A stretch of DNA of 64,000 bases from Micromonospora sp. RHAY321 (lineage in GTDB: Bacteria; Actinomycetota; Actinomycetes; Mycobacteriales; Micromonosporaceae), in contig NZ_JAMHIW010000003.1 of assembly GCF_023896955.1 (NCBI RefSeq), positions 372,001 to 436,000 on the forward strand. Direction: 5' to 3'. Both the position numbers and the translations under genes were made by a program. Each line of letters begins with the position of its first letter. The stretch's first letter is position 1. Below are positions 25,495 through 33,810 of the stretch, in pieces. The notes under the pieces were generated by a model. That model ran no database searches, had not been told where the DNA came from, and saw only the letters and a list, made by a program, of their open reading frames with translations.

Positions 25495-26151
25495 GTGGTG
25501 GATGCGGTGGTCTTCGACCTGGACGGCGTGATCGTGGATTCCGAACCGGTGTGGGAGGAGGTCCGCCGGGCGTACGTGGCGGCGCACGGCGGAACCTGGC
25601 AGCCGGACACCCAGCGCCGGCTGATGGGCATGAGCACCGGCGAGTGGGCCCACTACCTCAGTGGCGAGTTGGGCGTGGACCGTACCGCCCGGCAGGTCGC
25701 CGACGAGGTGGTCGAGGAGATGACCCGGCGCTACCGGGAACACGTACCGCTGATCGACCACGCCGACCGGGTGGTACGCCGGCTCGCCGGTCGGTGGCCG
25801 CTGGGGTTGGCCAGCTCGTCGCCGACCCGGCTGATCGCGGCGGCGCTCGCGGCCACCGGGCTGACCGACGCGTTCGCCACGACCCTGTCGACGGAGGAGA
25901 CCGAGCGGGGCAAGCCCGCACCGGACGTGTACCTGGCCGTCGCGCGCCACCTGGGCGTCGACCCGTCCCGCTGCGCGGCGGTGGAGGACTCGTCCAACGG
26001 CGTGCGGTCGGCGGCCGCGGCGGGGATGCGGGTGGTGGCGGTGCCGCACGGCGCGTACCCGCTGGACCCGGACGCGGCCGGCCTGGCCGCGGTGACGCTG
26101 GGCCGGATCGGTGAGCTGACCCCGGAGACGATCGACGAGCTCGCCGGCTGA
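25495..26151 (+). CDS. HAD-family hydrolase (beta-phosphoglucomutase-like)
   Basis: 218 residues. Motif I is VFDLDGVIVDSEPVW near the N-terminus, motif II LASSSP, motif III the Lys in GKPAPDVYL, and motif IV VEDSSNG, the usual set for HAD subfamily I phosphatases and phosphomutases. Two consecutive GTG codons (25495 and 25498) could start it; AGGA lies 7 bases before the first. Substrate unknown. Same strand as the SCO6745-type gene, 32 bases downstream. Confidence 0.82.
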   Translation: MVDAVVFDLDGVIVDSEPVWEEVRRAYVAAHGGTWQPDTQRRLMGMSTGEWAHYLSGELGVDRTARQVADEVVEEMTRRYREHVPLIDHADRVVRRLAGRWPLGLASSSPTRLIAAALAATGLTDAFATTLSTEETERGKPAPDVYLAVARHLGVDPSRCAAVEDSSNGVRSAAAAGMRVVAVPHGAYPLDPDAAGLAAVTLGRIGELTPETIDELAG

Positions 26152-26238
26152 CCCACCGGGGTGCGCGGCGTCACGTCCGTCCGGTCCCTACCGACCTGTG
26201 CGCGGTTATACGGTTTTCGGAGGGCCGGAGGGTTCGGC

Positions 26239-26307
26239 ATGACGGGGACTGAGCGGGGTACCGCAGCCGGCGGTGCTCGATCCGGGTGCCGGGCGCCGGA
26301 CGGGTGA
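26239..26307 (+). CDS. Possible 22-codon leader ORF
   Basis: ATG at 26239 preceded by GGAGGG with a 6-base gap, open for 22 codons and ending 11 bases before the oxidoreductase start. The good ribosome binding site and position suggest a leader peptide or coupling ORF, but the peptide has no recognisable features beyond one Cys and may be chance. Confidence 0.25.
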   Translation: MTGTERGTAAGGARSGCRAPDG

Positions 26308-26318
26308 GGAGACCACGG

Positions 26319-27332
26319 ATGAAAGCCATCGTGTACGAGCGCACCGGCGACCCTTCGGTGCTGGAGCTGGTCGACCGGCCGGTGCCGGAGCCGGGCGCGG
26401 GCGAGGTTCTGGTCCGGATGGCGGTGTCGGGGGTGAACCCGACGGACTGGAAGTCTCGCCGATCCTCGCCGCCGCCGGCGGGATGGCAGATCCCCGGGCA
26501 GGACGGCGCGGGCGTGGTGGAGGCCGTCGGCGCGGGGGTGGACCCGGATCGGATCGGCGAGCGGGTCTGGATCTGGGAGGCCGCCTGGCAGCGGCCGTGG
26601 GGCACCTCGGCGGAGTACACGCTGGTGCCGGTCCGGCAGGCGGTCCGCCTCGGTGACGCCTCGTTCGACCTGGGGGCCAGCCTGGGCATCCCGTTCCTCA
26701 CCGCGCACCGGTGTCTGACGGCCGGCGAGTTCATGCCGGACTCGCTGCGCCCCGGCGCGCTCGCCGATCACACCGTGTTGGTGCAGGGCGGGGCGGGCGC
26801 GGTCGGCAACGCCGCGATCCAGCTCGCCCGGTGGGCCGACGCCACGGTGATCGCCACGGTGAGCAGTGCGGAGAAGGCGCAGCTCGCGGCGGCTGCCGGC
26901 GCGTCTTTCGTGATCAACTATCGCGAGCAGGACGTGGTCGAGGAGGTCCACAAGATCGCTCCCGACGGTGTGCACACGATCGTCGAGGTCTCCCCGTCCC
27001 GGAACGCCGCGACGGACGTACAGGTGATCCGGAACGCTGGCGCGGTCTGCGTCTACGCCGACGGCGACGGGCCGGAGGTGAGCCTCCCGACCCGACCGTT
27101 GATGACGCGCAACGCCCGGTGGCAGTTCGTGCTGGTCTACACGGAGCCGAAGGCGGCCAAGGCACACGCCGTGCGGGACGTGGCCGCGGCGGCCGACCAG
27201 GGCGGCATCCGGGTCGGGGCGGACGCCGGCCTACCGCTGCACTACCACCCGCTGGCCGAGACGGCTGCGGCACACCAGGCGGTGGAGGACGCGGCGGTGG
27301 GCAAGGTCTTGATCACCACGAGCGACGCCTGA
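26319..27332 (+). CDS. Zinc-type alcohol dehydrogenase-like/quinone oxidoreductase
   Basis: 337 residues of the MDR superfamily, NADPH:quinone reductase branch. It has a GroES-like N-terminal half (GEVLVRMAVSGVNPTDWK, about 28-45) and a Rossmann domain with VLVQGGAGAVGNAAIQLAR (about 156-174). The catalytic-zinc Cys residues of true alcohol dehydrogenases are absent, so it should reduce quinones or enones with NADPH. ATG 26319 has GAGGAG upstream. It is clearly paralogous to 61393-62373 (shared IGERVWI and EYT-VP segments). Confidence 0.83.
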   Translation: MKAIVYERTGDPSVLELVDRPVPEPGAGEVLVRMAVSGVNPTDWKSRRSSPPPAGWQIPGQDGAGVVEAVGAGVDPDRIGERVWIWEAAWQRPWGTSAEYTLVPVRQAVRLGDASFDLGASLGIPFLTAHRCLTAGEFMPDSLRPGALADHTVLVQGGAGAVGNAAIQLARWADATVIATVSSAEKAQLAAAAGASFVINYREQDVVEEVHKIAPDGVHTIVEVSPSRNAATDVQVIRNAGAVCVYADGDGPEVSLPTRPLMTRNARWQFVLVYTEPKAAKAHAVRDVAAAADQGGIRVGADAGLPLHYHPLAETAAAHQAVEDAAVGKVLITTSDA

Positions 27333-27423
27333 TCGGGTCGTCGACCCACGCGATTTCCCCATCATCAGGACAGAGGCGAACAACTTTCGCAACAATGACG
27401 GTGCGGGTCGCCCCGCATGTAAA

Positions 27424-27460
27424 GGGCGGCCCCGGCGCGGTGCGAACGCCGGGGCCGCCC
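27424..27460. terminator. 14-bp perfect hairpin between convergent genes
   Basis: GGGCGGCCCCGGCG (27424-27437) pairs with 27447-27460 around a 9-base loop. It lies between the oxidoreductase stop and the acyl-CoA synthetase stop and should work both ways. Confidence 0.8.
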
Positions 27461-27521
27461 CTCTGGGGAGGAATGTTCAGGAGACTCCTCTGCCCAACAG
27501 GCGACGGTGCCCGGAAAAACG

Positions 27522-29171
27522 TTACGGGGCTGTCAGCTCCCGGACAGTCAGCTCGCCCCCGGCGTACCGCGAACGGACGACCTTCTTGTCGAACTTGCCC
27601 ACGCTGGTCTTCGGCACCGCGTCGATGAACGCCCACCGCTCGGGCAACTGCCAGCGCGCCACCGAGCCGGCCAGGAAGTCGCGCAGCTCCTCCGCCGTCA
27701 CCGAGGCACCCTCCCGGACGACCACGGTGGCCAGCGGCCGCTCGTCCCACCGCTCGTCCGGCACACCCACCACGCACGCCTCGAGCACCGCAGGGTGGGC
27801 CATCAGCGCGTTCTCCAGCTCCACCGACGAGATCCACTCACCGCCGGACTTGATGACGTCCTTGGCCCGGTCCGTCAGGGTCAGGTACCCGTCCGCCGAG
27901 AGGGTGCCCACGTCGCCCGTCCGCAGCCAGCCGTCGCGGAACTTCTCCTCGTCGGGGGCGTCGTCGCCGACGTACCGGGCGGTCACCCATGGCCCACGGA
28001 CCTCCAGCTCACCCACGGCCGTGCCGTCGGCGGGCATCGGCTCGCCCAGCGGGCCGACGATCCTCGCCTGCACCCCGGCCGGCACCCGGCCCTGCGTGTA
28101 GCGGTAGCGCCACGCCTCCTCACCGGTCACGCCGGCCGGCGGGCGGGAGACCGAACCCAGCGGGGACATCTCCGTCATGCCCCAGGCGTGGATGACGTCG
28201 ATCCCGTGCCGCTCGTCGAACGCGTGCATCAGCGCCGGCGGGCAGGCCGAGCCGCCGACGATCACCTCCTTGAGCGAGGAGGTGTCCACGTCGTGGCTGT
28301 CCAGGTAGGCCAGCAGGTCCGTCCAGATGGTCGGCACCGCGCCGGCCAGGGTGGGCCGCTCGGCGGCGATCATCTCGGCGATCGGCGCGGCCTGGAGGAA
28401 CCGGTCCGGCATGATCAGCGACGCGCCGGAGAGGAACGCGGCATACGGCAGACCCCACGACATCGCGTGGAACATCGGCACGATGGCCAGCTCCCGGTCG
28501 GTCGGCGCGAGCCCGAAACCCTCCGGCATGCAGACCTGCAACGAGTGCAGGTAGATCGACCGGTGCGAGTAGGCGACACCCTTCGGGTTGCCGGTCGTGC
28601 CGGAGGTGTAGCAGAGCGCCGCCGCGTCCCGCTCGTCCACCTCGGGCCACTCGAACACCTCGGGCCGGTCGGCGAGCAGCGCGTCCCAGTGGTGCACGGC
28701 GATCCGGTCGCCGGCCGCCGCCACCAGCGGTGCGGGGTCGCCGCCACCGACGACCACCACGTGCCGCACCGTGGTCAGCTCGCCGATCACCCGGGCCAGC
28801 AGCGGGATGAGCGTGCTGTCGACCAGCACCACCCGGTCCTCGGCGTGGTTGGCGATGTAGGTGACCTGGTCGGGAAAGAGCCGGATGTTGAGGGTGTGCA
28901 GCACCGCGCCCATGCTCGGCACCGCGAAGTAGGCCACCAGGTGCTCGTTGTTGTTCCACATGAAGGTGGCGACCCGTTCGTCGCCGGTCACCCCGCACTC
29001 GTCGCGCAGCGCGTGTGCCAGCCGGGCGGCCGACCGCCCCACCTCGGCGTACGTCATCCGGCGGGGTTCCGCGCCGGTCCAGGTCACCACCTCGGCCGTG
29101 CCGTGCACGGTGGCGCCGTGGTCGAGGATCCGGGAGATCTGCAGGGGGGCGTCCATCATCGTGCTACGCAT
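27522..29171 (-). CDS. Acyl-CoA synthetase (medium/long-chain fatty-acid CoA ligase)
   Basis: 549 residues from the ATG at 29171; a GTG at 29198 would add nine residues. ANL adenylating enzyme: P-loop YTSGTTGNPKG (about residue 190-200), A5-type WGMTEMSP, GWLRTGDVG and the hinge LTDRAKDVIKSGGEWIS. The catalytic lysine is near the C-terminus in KTSVGKFDKK. It activates a carboxylic acid, probably a fatty acid, to its CoA thioester through an acyl-AMP. It is divergent from the Nudix gene with only 56 bases between starts, so promoters overlap or are leaderless. Confidence 0.9.
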   Translation of the reverse strand: MRSTMMDAPLQISRILDHGATVHGTAEVVTWTGAEPRRMTYAEVGRSAARLAHALRDECGVTGDERVATFMWNNNEHLVAYFAVPSMGAVLHTLNIRLFPDQVTYIANHAEDRVVLVDSTLIPLLARVIGELTTVRHVVVVGGGDPAPLVAAAGDRIAVHHWDALLADRPEVFEWPEVDERDAAALCYTSGTTGNPKGVAYSHRSIYLHSLQVCMPEGFGLAPTDRELAIVPMFHAMSWGLPYAAFLSGASLIMPDRFLQAAPIAEMIAAERPTLAGAVPTIWTDLLAYLDSHDVDTSSLKEVIVGGSACPPALMHAFDERHGIDVIHAWGMTEMSPLGSVSRPPAGVTGEEAWRYRYTQGRVPAGVQARIVGPLGEPMPADGTAVGELEVRGPWVTARYVGDDAPDEEKFRDGWLRTGDVGTLSADGYLTLTDRAKDVIKSGGEWISSVELENALMAHPAVLEACVVGVPDERWDERPLATVVVREGASVTAEELRDFLAGSVARWQLPERWAFIDAVPKTSVGKFDKKVVRSRYAGGELTVRELTAP

Positions 29172-29227
29172 GGGTAACAAGCTAGTGTCGGCGGTCACAC
29201 GTTGGGAACCCCCGTAAATTGTCGCAG

Positions 29228-29719
29228 GTGAGCATCTCCTGGGCCGACTCGTACGTGGGGCAGCTGCGCGCGCTCGCCGGGGACCGGACGCTGATGTTCG
29301 TCGGCGCCCGCGCCGTGGTCCGCGACAACGCCGGACGCATCCTGCTGATCCAACGCTCGGACAACGGCCAGTGGGCCATGCCGGCCGGGGCGATGGAGCT
29401 GGGTGAGTCGATCGCGGACTGCGCGGTGCGGGAGGTCCGTGAGGAGACCGGGCTGCGGGCGCTCCGGGTCTCCGCGTTCGCCCTCTACACCGGCCCGGAC
29501 CGGACCAGCACCAACATGTACGGGCACACGTACCAGGTCTTCACCACGGCGTTCCGGGTGGACGAGTGGGACGGGCAGCTCTCCCGGGTCACCGACGAGA
29601 CCACCGACGCCGGCTTCTTCCCCCCGGACCGGTTGCCGGCCCCGCTCTCCGTCTCGGTCACCGAGACCCTGGCCGACCTGGACGTCTTCGAGCAGACCAA
29701 CCGGCTCATCCTCAAGTAG
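29228..29719 (+). CDS. Nudix hydrolase
   Basis: 163 residues from the GTG at 29228 (TTG 29219 is an alternative). The Nudix box is complete: GAMELGESIADC followed by AVREVREETGL, fitting Gx5Ex7REUxEExGU. Such proteins hydrolyse nucleoside diphosphates linked to other groups. No extra domain is present and the substrate cannot be told. Close divergent spacing to the acyl-CoA synthetase; convergent terminator just after the stop. Confidence 0.88.
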   Translation: MSISWADSYVGQLRALAGDRTLMFVGARAVVRDNAGRILLIQRSDNGQWAMPAGAMELGESIADCAVREVREETGLRALRVSAFALYTGPDRTSTNMYGHTYQVFTTAFRVDEWDGQLSRVTDETTDAGFFPPDRLPAPLSVSVTETLADLDVFEQTNRLILK

Positions 29720-29721
29720 GG

Positions 29722-29750
29722 CGGCCCCGGGGTCACCGACCCCGGGGCCG
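29722..29750. terminator. 12-bp perfect hairpin between convergent genes
   Basis: CGGCCCCGGGGT (29722-29733) pairs with 29739-29750 around CACCG, three bases after the Nudix stop and five before the aldo/keto reductase stop. Confidence 0.8.
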
Positions 29751-29754
29751 TGCC

Positions 29755-30789
29755 TCACTGCGGGTGGCGGATCCCGGCGAAGAACCCCTCCTGGATCCAG
29801 TTCGGGTACGCAACCGGCAGCTTGGTGGCCTCGTCCAGCTCGGTGAGGTCCTGCTCGGTCAGCGTGAGATCCGAGGCGGCGATGTTGTCCACCAACTGCT
29901 CGTGCTTGCGCGCACCGACGATCACGCTGGTCACGGCCGGTCGGGACAGCAGCCAGGCGACCGCCACCCGGGCCGGGCTCACCTCGTGCCGCTCGGCGAC
30001 ACCCTTGAGCACGTCGACCACGGCGAAGGCGTGCTCCGGGTCGAACGGGGTGAAGCTGGCGTAACCGGGCTGGGCGCTGCGCGCGCCACTGTCGGCGACG
30101 GCGCCGTCCCGGCTGACCTTGCCGGAGAGGAAGCCACCGGCGAGCGGGCTCCACACGGTCAGCCCGACGCCCGCGTCGAGCGCCATCGGCACCACGTCGC
30201 GCTCCACGTCGCGGCCCAACAGGGAGTAGTACTCCTGCACCGAGACGAAGCCGGCGAGCTTCTCCCGGGCGGAGATGCCCAGCGCCTTGGACATCTGCCA
30301 GGCGGCGAAGTTGGCGGCGCCGATGTAGCGGACCTTGCCCTGCCGGACCGCGTCGTCCAGGGCCCGCAGCATCTCCTCCATCGGGGTGACCTGGTCGAAG
30401 TTGTGGATCTGGTACAGGTCGATGTGATCGGTGCCCAGCCGGCGCAGGCTGTCCTCCAGGTTCTGCATGATGTGCAGCCGGGACGTGCCGACGTCGTTCG
30501 GGCCGGGGCCGGTCCGGGAGTGCACCTTGGTGGCCAGCACCACGTCGCGGCGCCGCTTGCCGAGCGCCTGGCCGAGCAACTCCTCGCTCTCGCCGTCGCT
30601 GTAGCCGTCGGCGGTGTCGATGAAGTTGACCCCCGCGTCCAGCGCGGTGTCCACCATCCGCTGCACGTCGGGCAGCGCCAGCCCGCCGAGGGTCCCCCAG
30701 AGCGGGTGCCCGCTGCCACCGAAGGTCATCGCGCCGAGCGAGATCTCCGAGACGTACACCCCGGTGGTGCCCAACAGTCGGTACTTCAC
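29755..30789 (-). CDS. Aldo/keto reductase
   Basis: 344 residues, a TIM-barrel NADPH-dependent reductase. The catalytic tetrad is visible as the Asp and Tyr in FIDTADGYSDGESEE, Lys in LATKVHS and His in DLYQIHNFD. The segment SVIVGARKHEQL near the C-terminus binds the nucleotide phosphate. It reduces aldehydes or ketones; the substrate is unknown. It is divergent from a TetR regulator, and a 15-bp palindrome lies between them, so it is probably repressed by that regulator. Confidence 0.9.
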   Translation of the reverse strand: MKYRLLGTTGVYVSEISLGAMTFGGSGHPLWGTLGGLALPDVQRMVDTALDAGVNFIDTADGYSDGESEELLGQALGKRRRDVVLATKVHSRTGPGPNDVGTSRLHIMQNLEDSLRRLGTDHIDLYQIHNFDQVTPMEEMLRALDDAVRQGKVRYIGAANFAAWQMSKALGISAREKLAGFVSVQEYYSLLGRDVERDVVPMALDAGVGLTVWSPLAGGFLSGKVSRDGAVADSGARSAQPGYASFTPFDPEHAFAVVDVLKGVAERHEVSPARVAVAWLLSRPAVTSVIVGARKHEQLVDNIAASDLTLTEQDLTELDEATKLPVAYPNWIQEGFFAGIRHPQ

Positions 30790-30851
30790 GTGTTGCTCTC
30801 CTCATGGTGCGGGGGTCGGAGGCCGAGGTCAGGGCTCCGTGGTCACAATGT

Positions 30852-30866
30852 CGGACACTGTGTCCG
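30852..30866. promoter_or_regulatory. Palindromic operator, likely for the TetR regulator at 30918
   Basis: CGGACACTGTGTCCG is a perfect palindrome (7-base arms around T). It lies 63 bases before the aldo/keto reductase start and 52 bases before the TetR start, the usual place for a shared repressor site. Confidence 0.6.
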
Positions 30867-30917
30867 GCAACGAGCGTACGTCGCCCGCCCCACCCCCGGC
30901 CACCTAGGATTCCGGCT

Positions 30918-31550
30918 ATGCCCTCGATCACCCGCCGCCGCCCCCGCAACCCCGACGGCCGAGCCGCCGTCGAAGCGCGGGTGCTCGCGGCCACCGAGCG
31001 GCTGCTGAAGGAGGGGATCCGCTTCACCGACCTCGGCGTGCAGCGCATCGCCGCCGAGGCCGGCGTGGCGCGGTCGACCTTCTACACCCACTTTCGGGAC
31101 AAGAGCGAGCTGCTCATGCGCCTCGCGGGCACCATGCGGGAGACGTCCTTCGACCGGATCCGCGACTGGGATCCGGGCGGGCCCGGCGACCAACTCGAGG
31201 TGCTCAGTGAGGTCTTCGTCGACGTGATCCGCATCTACCGGACATACGCCCCGGTGCTTGCGGCGGTCACCGAGGTCGCCGCGTACGACGAGACGGTCCG
31301 GGACTACTGGGCCGCCGGGCTGGAGCAGTTCGTGGGGCGCACCGTGGAGGCGCTCCGCGCCGAGCAGGAGGCCGGGCGCACTCCCGCGAGCATCGACGTG
31401 GAGACAGCCAGTCGGCTGATCGTGATCGGCGGCGACCGCTTTCTCGCCGGTCACGTCAGCGCCACCTCGGCCGACCCCGACACCGACGCGGCGGCCGCCC
31501 GAGAGTTGGCTGCGACCTGGTGGTACGGCGTCTACCGCCGCCCCGCCTGA
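30918..31550 (+). CDS. TetR/AcrR-family regulator
   Basis: 210 residues. The HTH lies at about 28-70 (VQRIAAEAGVARSTFYTHFRD) after a basic leader (RRRPRNPDG). The ligand-binding helices fill the rest. ATG 30918 has AGGA upstream; a longer frame overlaps the operator. It probably represses the divergent aldo/keto reductase and itself through the palindrome at 30852. Ligand unknown. Confidence 0.87.
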   Translation: MPSITRRRPRNPDGRAAVEARVLAATERLLKEGIRFTDLGVQRIAAEAGVARSTFYTHFRDKSELLMRLAGTMRETSFDRIRDWDPGGPGDQLEVLSEVFVDVIRIYRTYAPVLAAVTEVAAYDETVRDYWAAGLEQFVGRTVEALRAEQEAGRTPASIDVETASRLIVIGGDRFLAGHVSATSADPDTDAAAARELAATWWYGVYRRPA

Positions 31551-31650
31551 CCTCGCGAGATCGACTCCGGATCGCGGAAGTCGGGGCATCCCTGCCACCC
31601 GGACACCCCGACTTCACTGACCCCGACTCGATCAGGCTGCCAGCCGGTCT

Positions 31651-32760
31651 TCAGCCGGCGTTCGGGCCGAACTGTTCGGTGAAGCGGCCGGTGAACAGGT
31701 CGGTGCCCTTGTACTCGGAGACCGTCGCGGCAGGGACGACGGCCGGGCCGTCGGGCGTGGGCATCTGGCCGACACCGTGACGCGACCCGAGTGGGACCAG
31801 GATCATGGGGTGGGGCATGGGCTGGTAGGTGGCCGTCAGCTGCTCGCCTCGCAGTTGGGCGGCGATGTTCCGCACCACGACCTCGGCGTGCTGCAACGCG
31901 TACGCCGCCATCTTGTCCTCGGCGACGTCGGTGAGGTCGCCGACCGCGTAGACGTGGCCGAGGATGTGGTCGGGCCCGCGGACGTTGAGAGTCTCGGTGA
32001 CGGATACCTGCCCGTCCGGGGTGAGCGTGGTCAGCCGGCCGTCGGCGAGGTAGTCGCTGTTGATGCGCACGCCAAAGGCGCGGAACCAGATGTCGGCAGT
32101 GATCTCGTCGCCATCGGTGGTGGTGGCCGTGAAGGTAGCGGCCCGATTGGCCTCGGTCGCCAACGGCGCGACCAGCCCGGTGCCCAGCCGCAACTGGATG
32201 CCAAGCTCGTCGAGCTGCCGATGGAGGTCGTCGCGCATCTCCGACCTGAAGCCGGGCAGCAGTTGATCGGCCGGATCGACGATGGTCACGTGCTTGTCCG
32301 GCCAGACGTCCTTGATCTCACCGGCCAACTCCAACCCGACCGGCCCGGCGCCGAGGATCAGTACCCGCTCGGCGCTGGCCAGTTCCTTGTTGGTCTGGCG
32401 CAGGTCGTCGAGCGCCTCGTCGATGGAGTCGGCGTCGAGTCTGGCCGGGTAGGCGTAACTGGAGCCGGTGGCCAGGACCAAATAGTCTGCCGCGACACGC
32501 TCACCTGAGGCCAGGGTGACGCCGCCAGGATCCACCGAGACCACTCGACCGCGGATGACGGTGCCCCGCGTGAGCAACGTGTCGAAGGGAAAGAACATGT
32601 TGCCGGCCCAGTCGGGCCGGGTGAGCGCTCGCAGCGATCCCGCAACGTTGACGAACGCGTCCCGAGGATCGATGAGCACGACATCGGCCTGCGACTCCAG
32701 CGCCTTGGCAACCGCCGTGCCCCCATAACCGCCGCCGACGACCACAACCGTACGACTCAT
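31651..32760 (-). CDS. FAD-dependent NAD(P)H oxidoreductase (NDH-2/AIF-like)
   Basis: 369 residues, a two-dinucleotide-fold flavoprotein. The FAD motif is VVVVGGGYGGTAVAKAL (residues 5-21), the NAD(P) motif VLILGAGPVGLELAGEI (about 138-154), and the second FAD motif VYAVGDLTDVA (about 279-289). It resembles type II NADH dehydrogenase and AIF-like proteins; there is no redox-active CxxxxC, so not a disulfide reductase. ATG 32760. It is divergent from an XRE regulator and probably controlled by it. Confidence 0.87.
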   Translation of the reverse strand: MSRTVVVVGGGYGGTAVAKALESQADVVLIDPRDAFVNVAGSLRALTRPDWAGNMFFPFDTLLTRGTVIRGRVVSVDPGGVTLASGERVAADYLVLATGSSYAYPARLDADSIDEALDDLRQTNKELASAERVLILGAGPVGLELAGEIKDVWPDKHVTIVDPADQLLPGFRSEMRDDLHRQLDELGIQLRLGTGLVAPLATEANRAATFTATTTDGDEITADIWFRAFGVRINSDYLADGRLTTLTPDGQVSVTETLNVRGPDHILGHVYAVGDLTDVAEDKMAAYALQHAEVVVRNIAAQLRGEQLTATYQPMPHPMILVPLGSRHGVGQMPTPDGPAVVPAATVSEYKGTDLFTGRFTEQFGPNAG

Positions 32761-32877
32761 GATTCAGCTCCTGACAGCCAGGGATCTACGCTCGACCGCT
32801 GTCGAGCGCCTTCCCCAACGGTCGTCAGCTGGCCGGAAGCCAGGGAGGCCGGACTGAGGCTGGTAGTGGCAGGGACA

Positions 32878-32912
32878 CCATCCGAACGGCCTCCGTTGTT
32901 ACCTTCGGATGG
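32878..32912. promoter_or_regulatory. Inverted repeat over the start of the XRE regulator gene
   Basis: CCATCCGAA (32878-32886) and TTCGGATGG (32904-32912) form a perfect 9-bp inverted repeat with a 17-base spacer. The right arm contains the ATG of the regulator. No ribosome binding site precedes the ATG, so the message may be leaderless and the repeat an autoregulatory operator. Confidence 0.5.
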
Positions 32913-33766
32913 TGAGCGACAACGAGCTCGGGTTGTTCCTGCGCGTCCGCCGTGAAGCGGTGACTCCCGCCGAGGTGGGTCTCCCCACCGGGCCGCGTCG
33001 CCGCGCCGCCGGGCTGCGCCGCTCGGAGGTGGCGGCCCTCGCCGACGTGAGCGTGGAGTACGTCACGAGACTCGAACAGGGCCGCGACCGCCGACCGTCT
33101 CCGCAGGTGCTCGCCGCGCTCGCCAACGCACTTCGGTTGACCCGCAACGAACGCGTCCACCTGCACCACCTCACCAAGGCGGCCGATGCCGGCTTCAACT
33201 GCCGGGGCCACAGCACTCCGGCGCGCACCGTACGTCCGACCGTTCAGGCCCTTCTCGACCGTCTCGAACCCACGCCGGCGGTGCTGCTCAACCAGCTCAG
33301 CGACATCCTCGCCCACACCGCCGGTTACGAACGGCTGACTGGACCGACCGGGTTGCTGGACGCGACAGAGCCCAACCTCGCCCGGTTCGTCCTCACCGAC
33401 AGCCGCGCACGCAGCACCTACCCCGACTGGGACCACATCGCCGACGAGCAGGTCGCCGCCCTCAAGCAGGGCCCGTTCCGGGCGTACCCGCCCACGGCCG
33501 CCCTGGCGGACGAGCTGACCGTCACCGCCGGGGACGCCTTCACTCATCGCGTCGACACCGTTCCCGGCCTGCCGAAGGCCAGCGGCATCTTCCGTCTGGC
33601 CCATCCCGAGGTGGGGATGCTCCGGCTCGCGTACGAGACCCTCGAACTCCCCGCGGATGACGACCAGCGTCTGATCGTCCACCTGCCTGCCGACGCGGCG
33701 ACCTCCGACGCGCTCGACCGCCTCAACAGCCGACCCACGCAGCCGCTACGCCTTGTGGCCGGATGA
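32909..33766 (+). CDS. XRE-family regulator with MmyB-like sensor domain
   Basis: 285 residues. The HTH is at about 10-75 (RRSEVAALADVSVEYVTRLEQGRD), the classic start of MmyB-type regulators. The C-terminal part (about 105-280; DWDHIADEQVAALK, FRLAHPEVGMLRLAYETLEL) is the MmyB PAS-like ligand domain, which is thought to bind a fatty acid or other small ligand. ATG 32909 or GTG 32912. It is divergent from an FAD oxidoreductase; MmyB-type regulators often control such a neighbouring oxidoreductase. Confidence 0.88.
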   Translation: MVSDNELGLFLRVRREAVTPAEVGLPTGPRRRAAGLRRSEVAALADVSVEYVTRLEQGRDRRPSPQVLAALANALRLTRNERVHLHHLTKAADAGFNCRGHSTPARTVRPTVQALLDRLEPTPAVLLNQLSDILAHTAGYERLTGPTGLLDATEPNLARFVLTDSRARSTYPDWDHIADEQVAALKQGPFRAYPPTAALADELTVTAGDAFTHRVDTVPGLPKASGIFRLAHPEVGMLRLAYETLELPADDDQRLIVHLPADAATSDALDRLNSRPTQPLRLVAG

Positions 33767-33802
33767 CACCGACCGTCCCGGAGGGGTCCGGGGCGGTCGG
33801 TG
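33767..33802. terminator. Long hairpin directly after the XRE gene
   Basis: Sixteen-base arms (33767-33782 and 33787-33802) pair with one G-T wobble around GGGG, and the stem can extend two more pairs into the TGA stop codon. It lies 8 bases from the stop of the convergent MFS gene. Confidence 0.8.
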
Positions 33803-33810
33803 TCGCGCGG

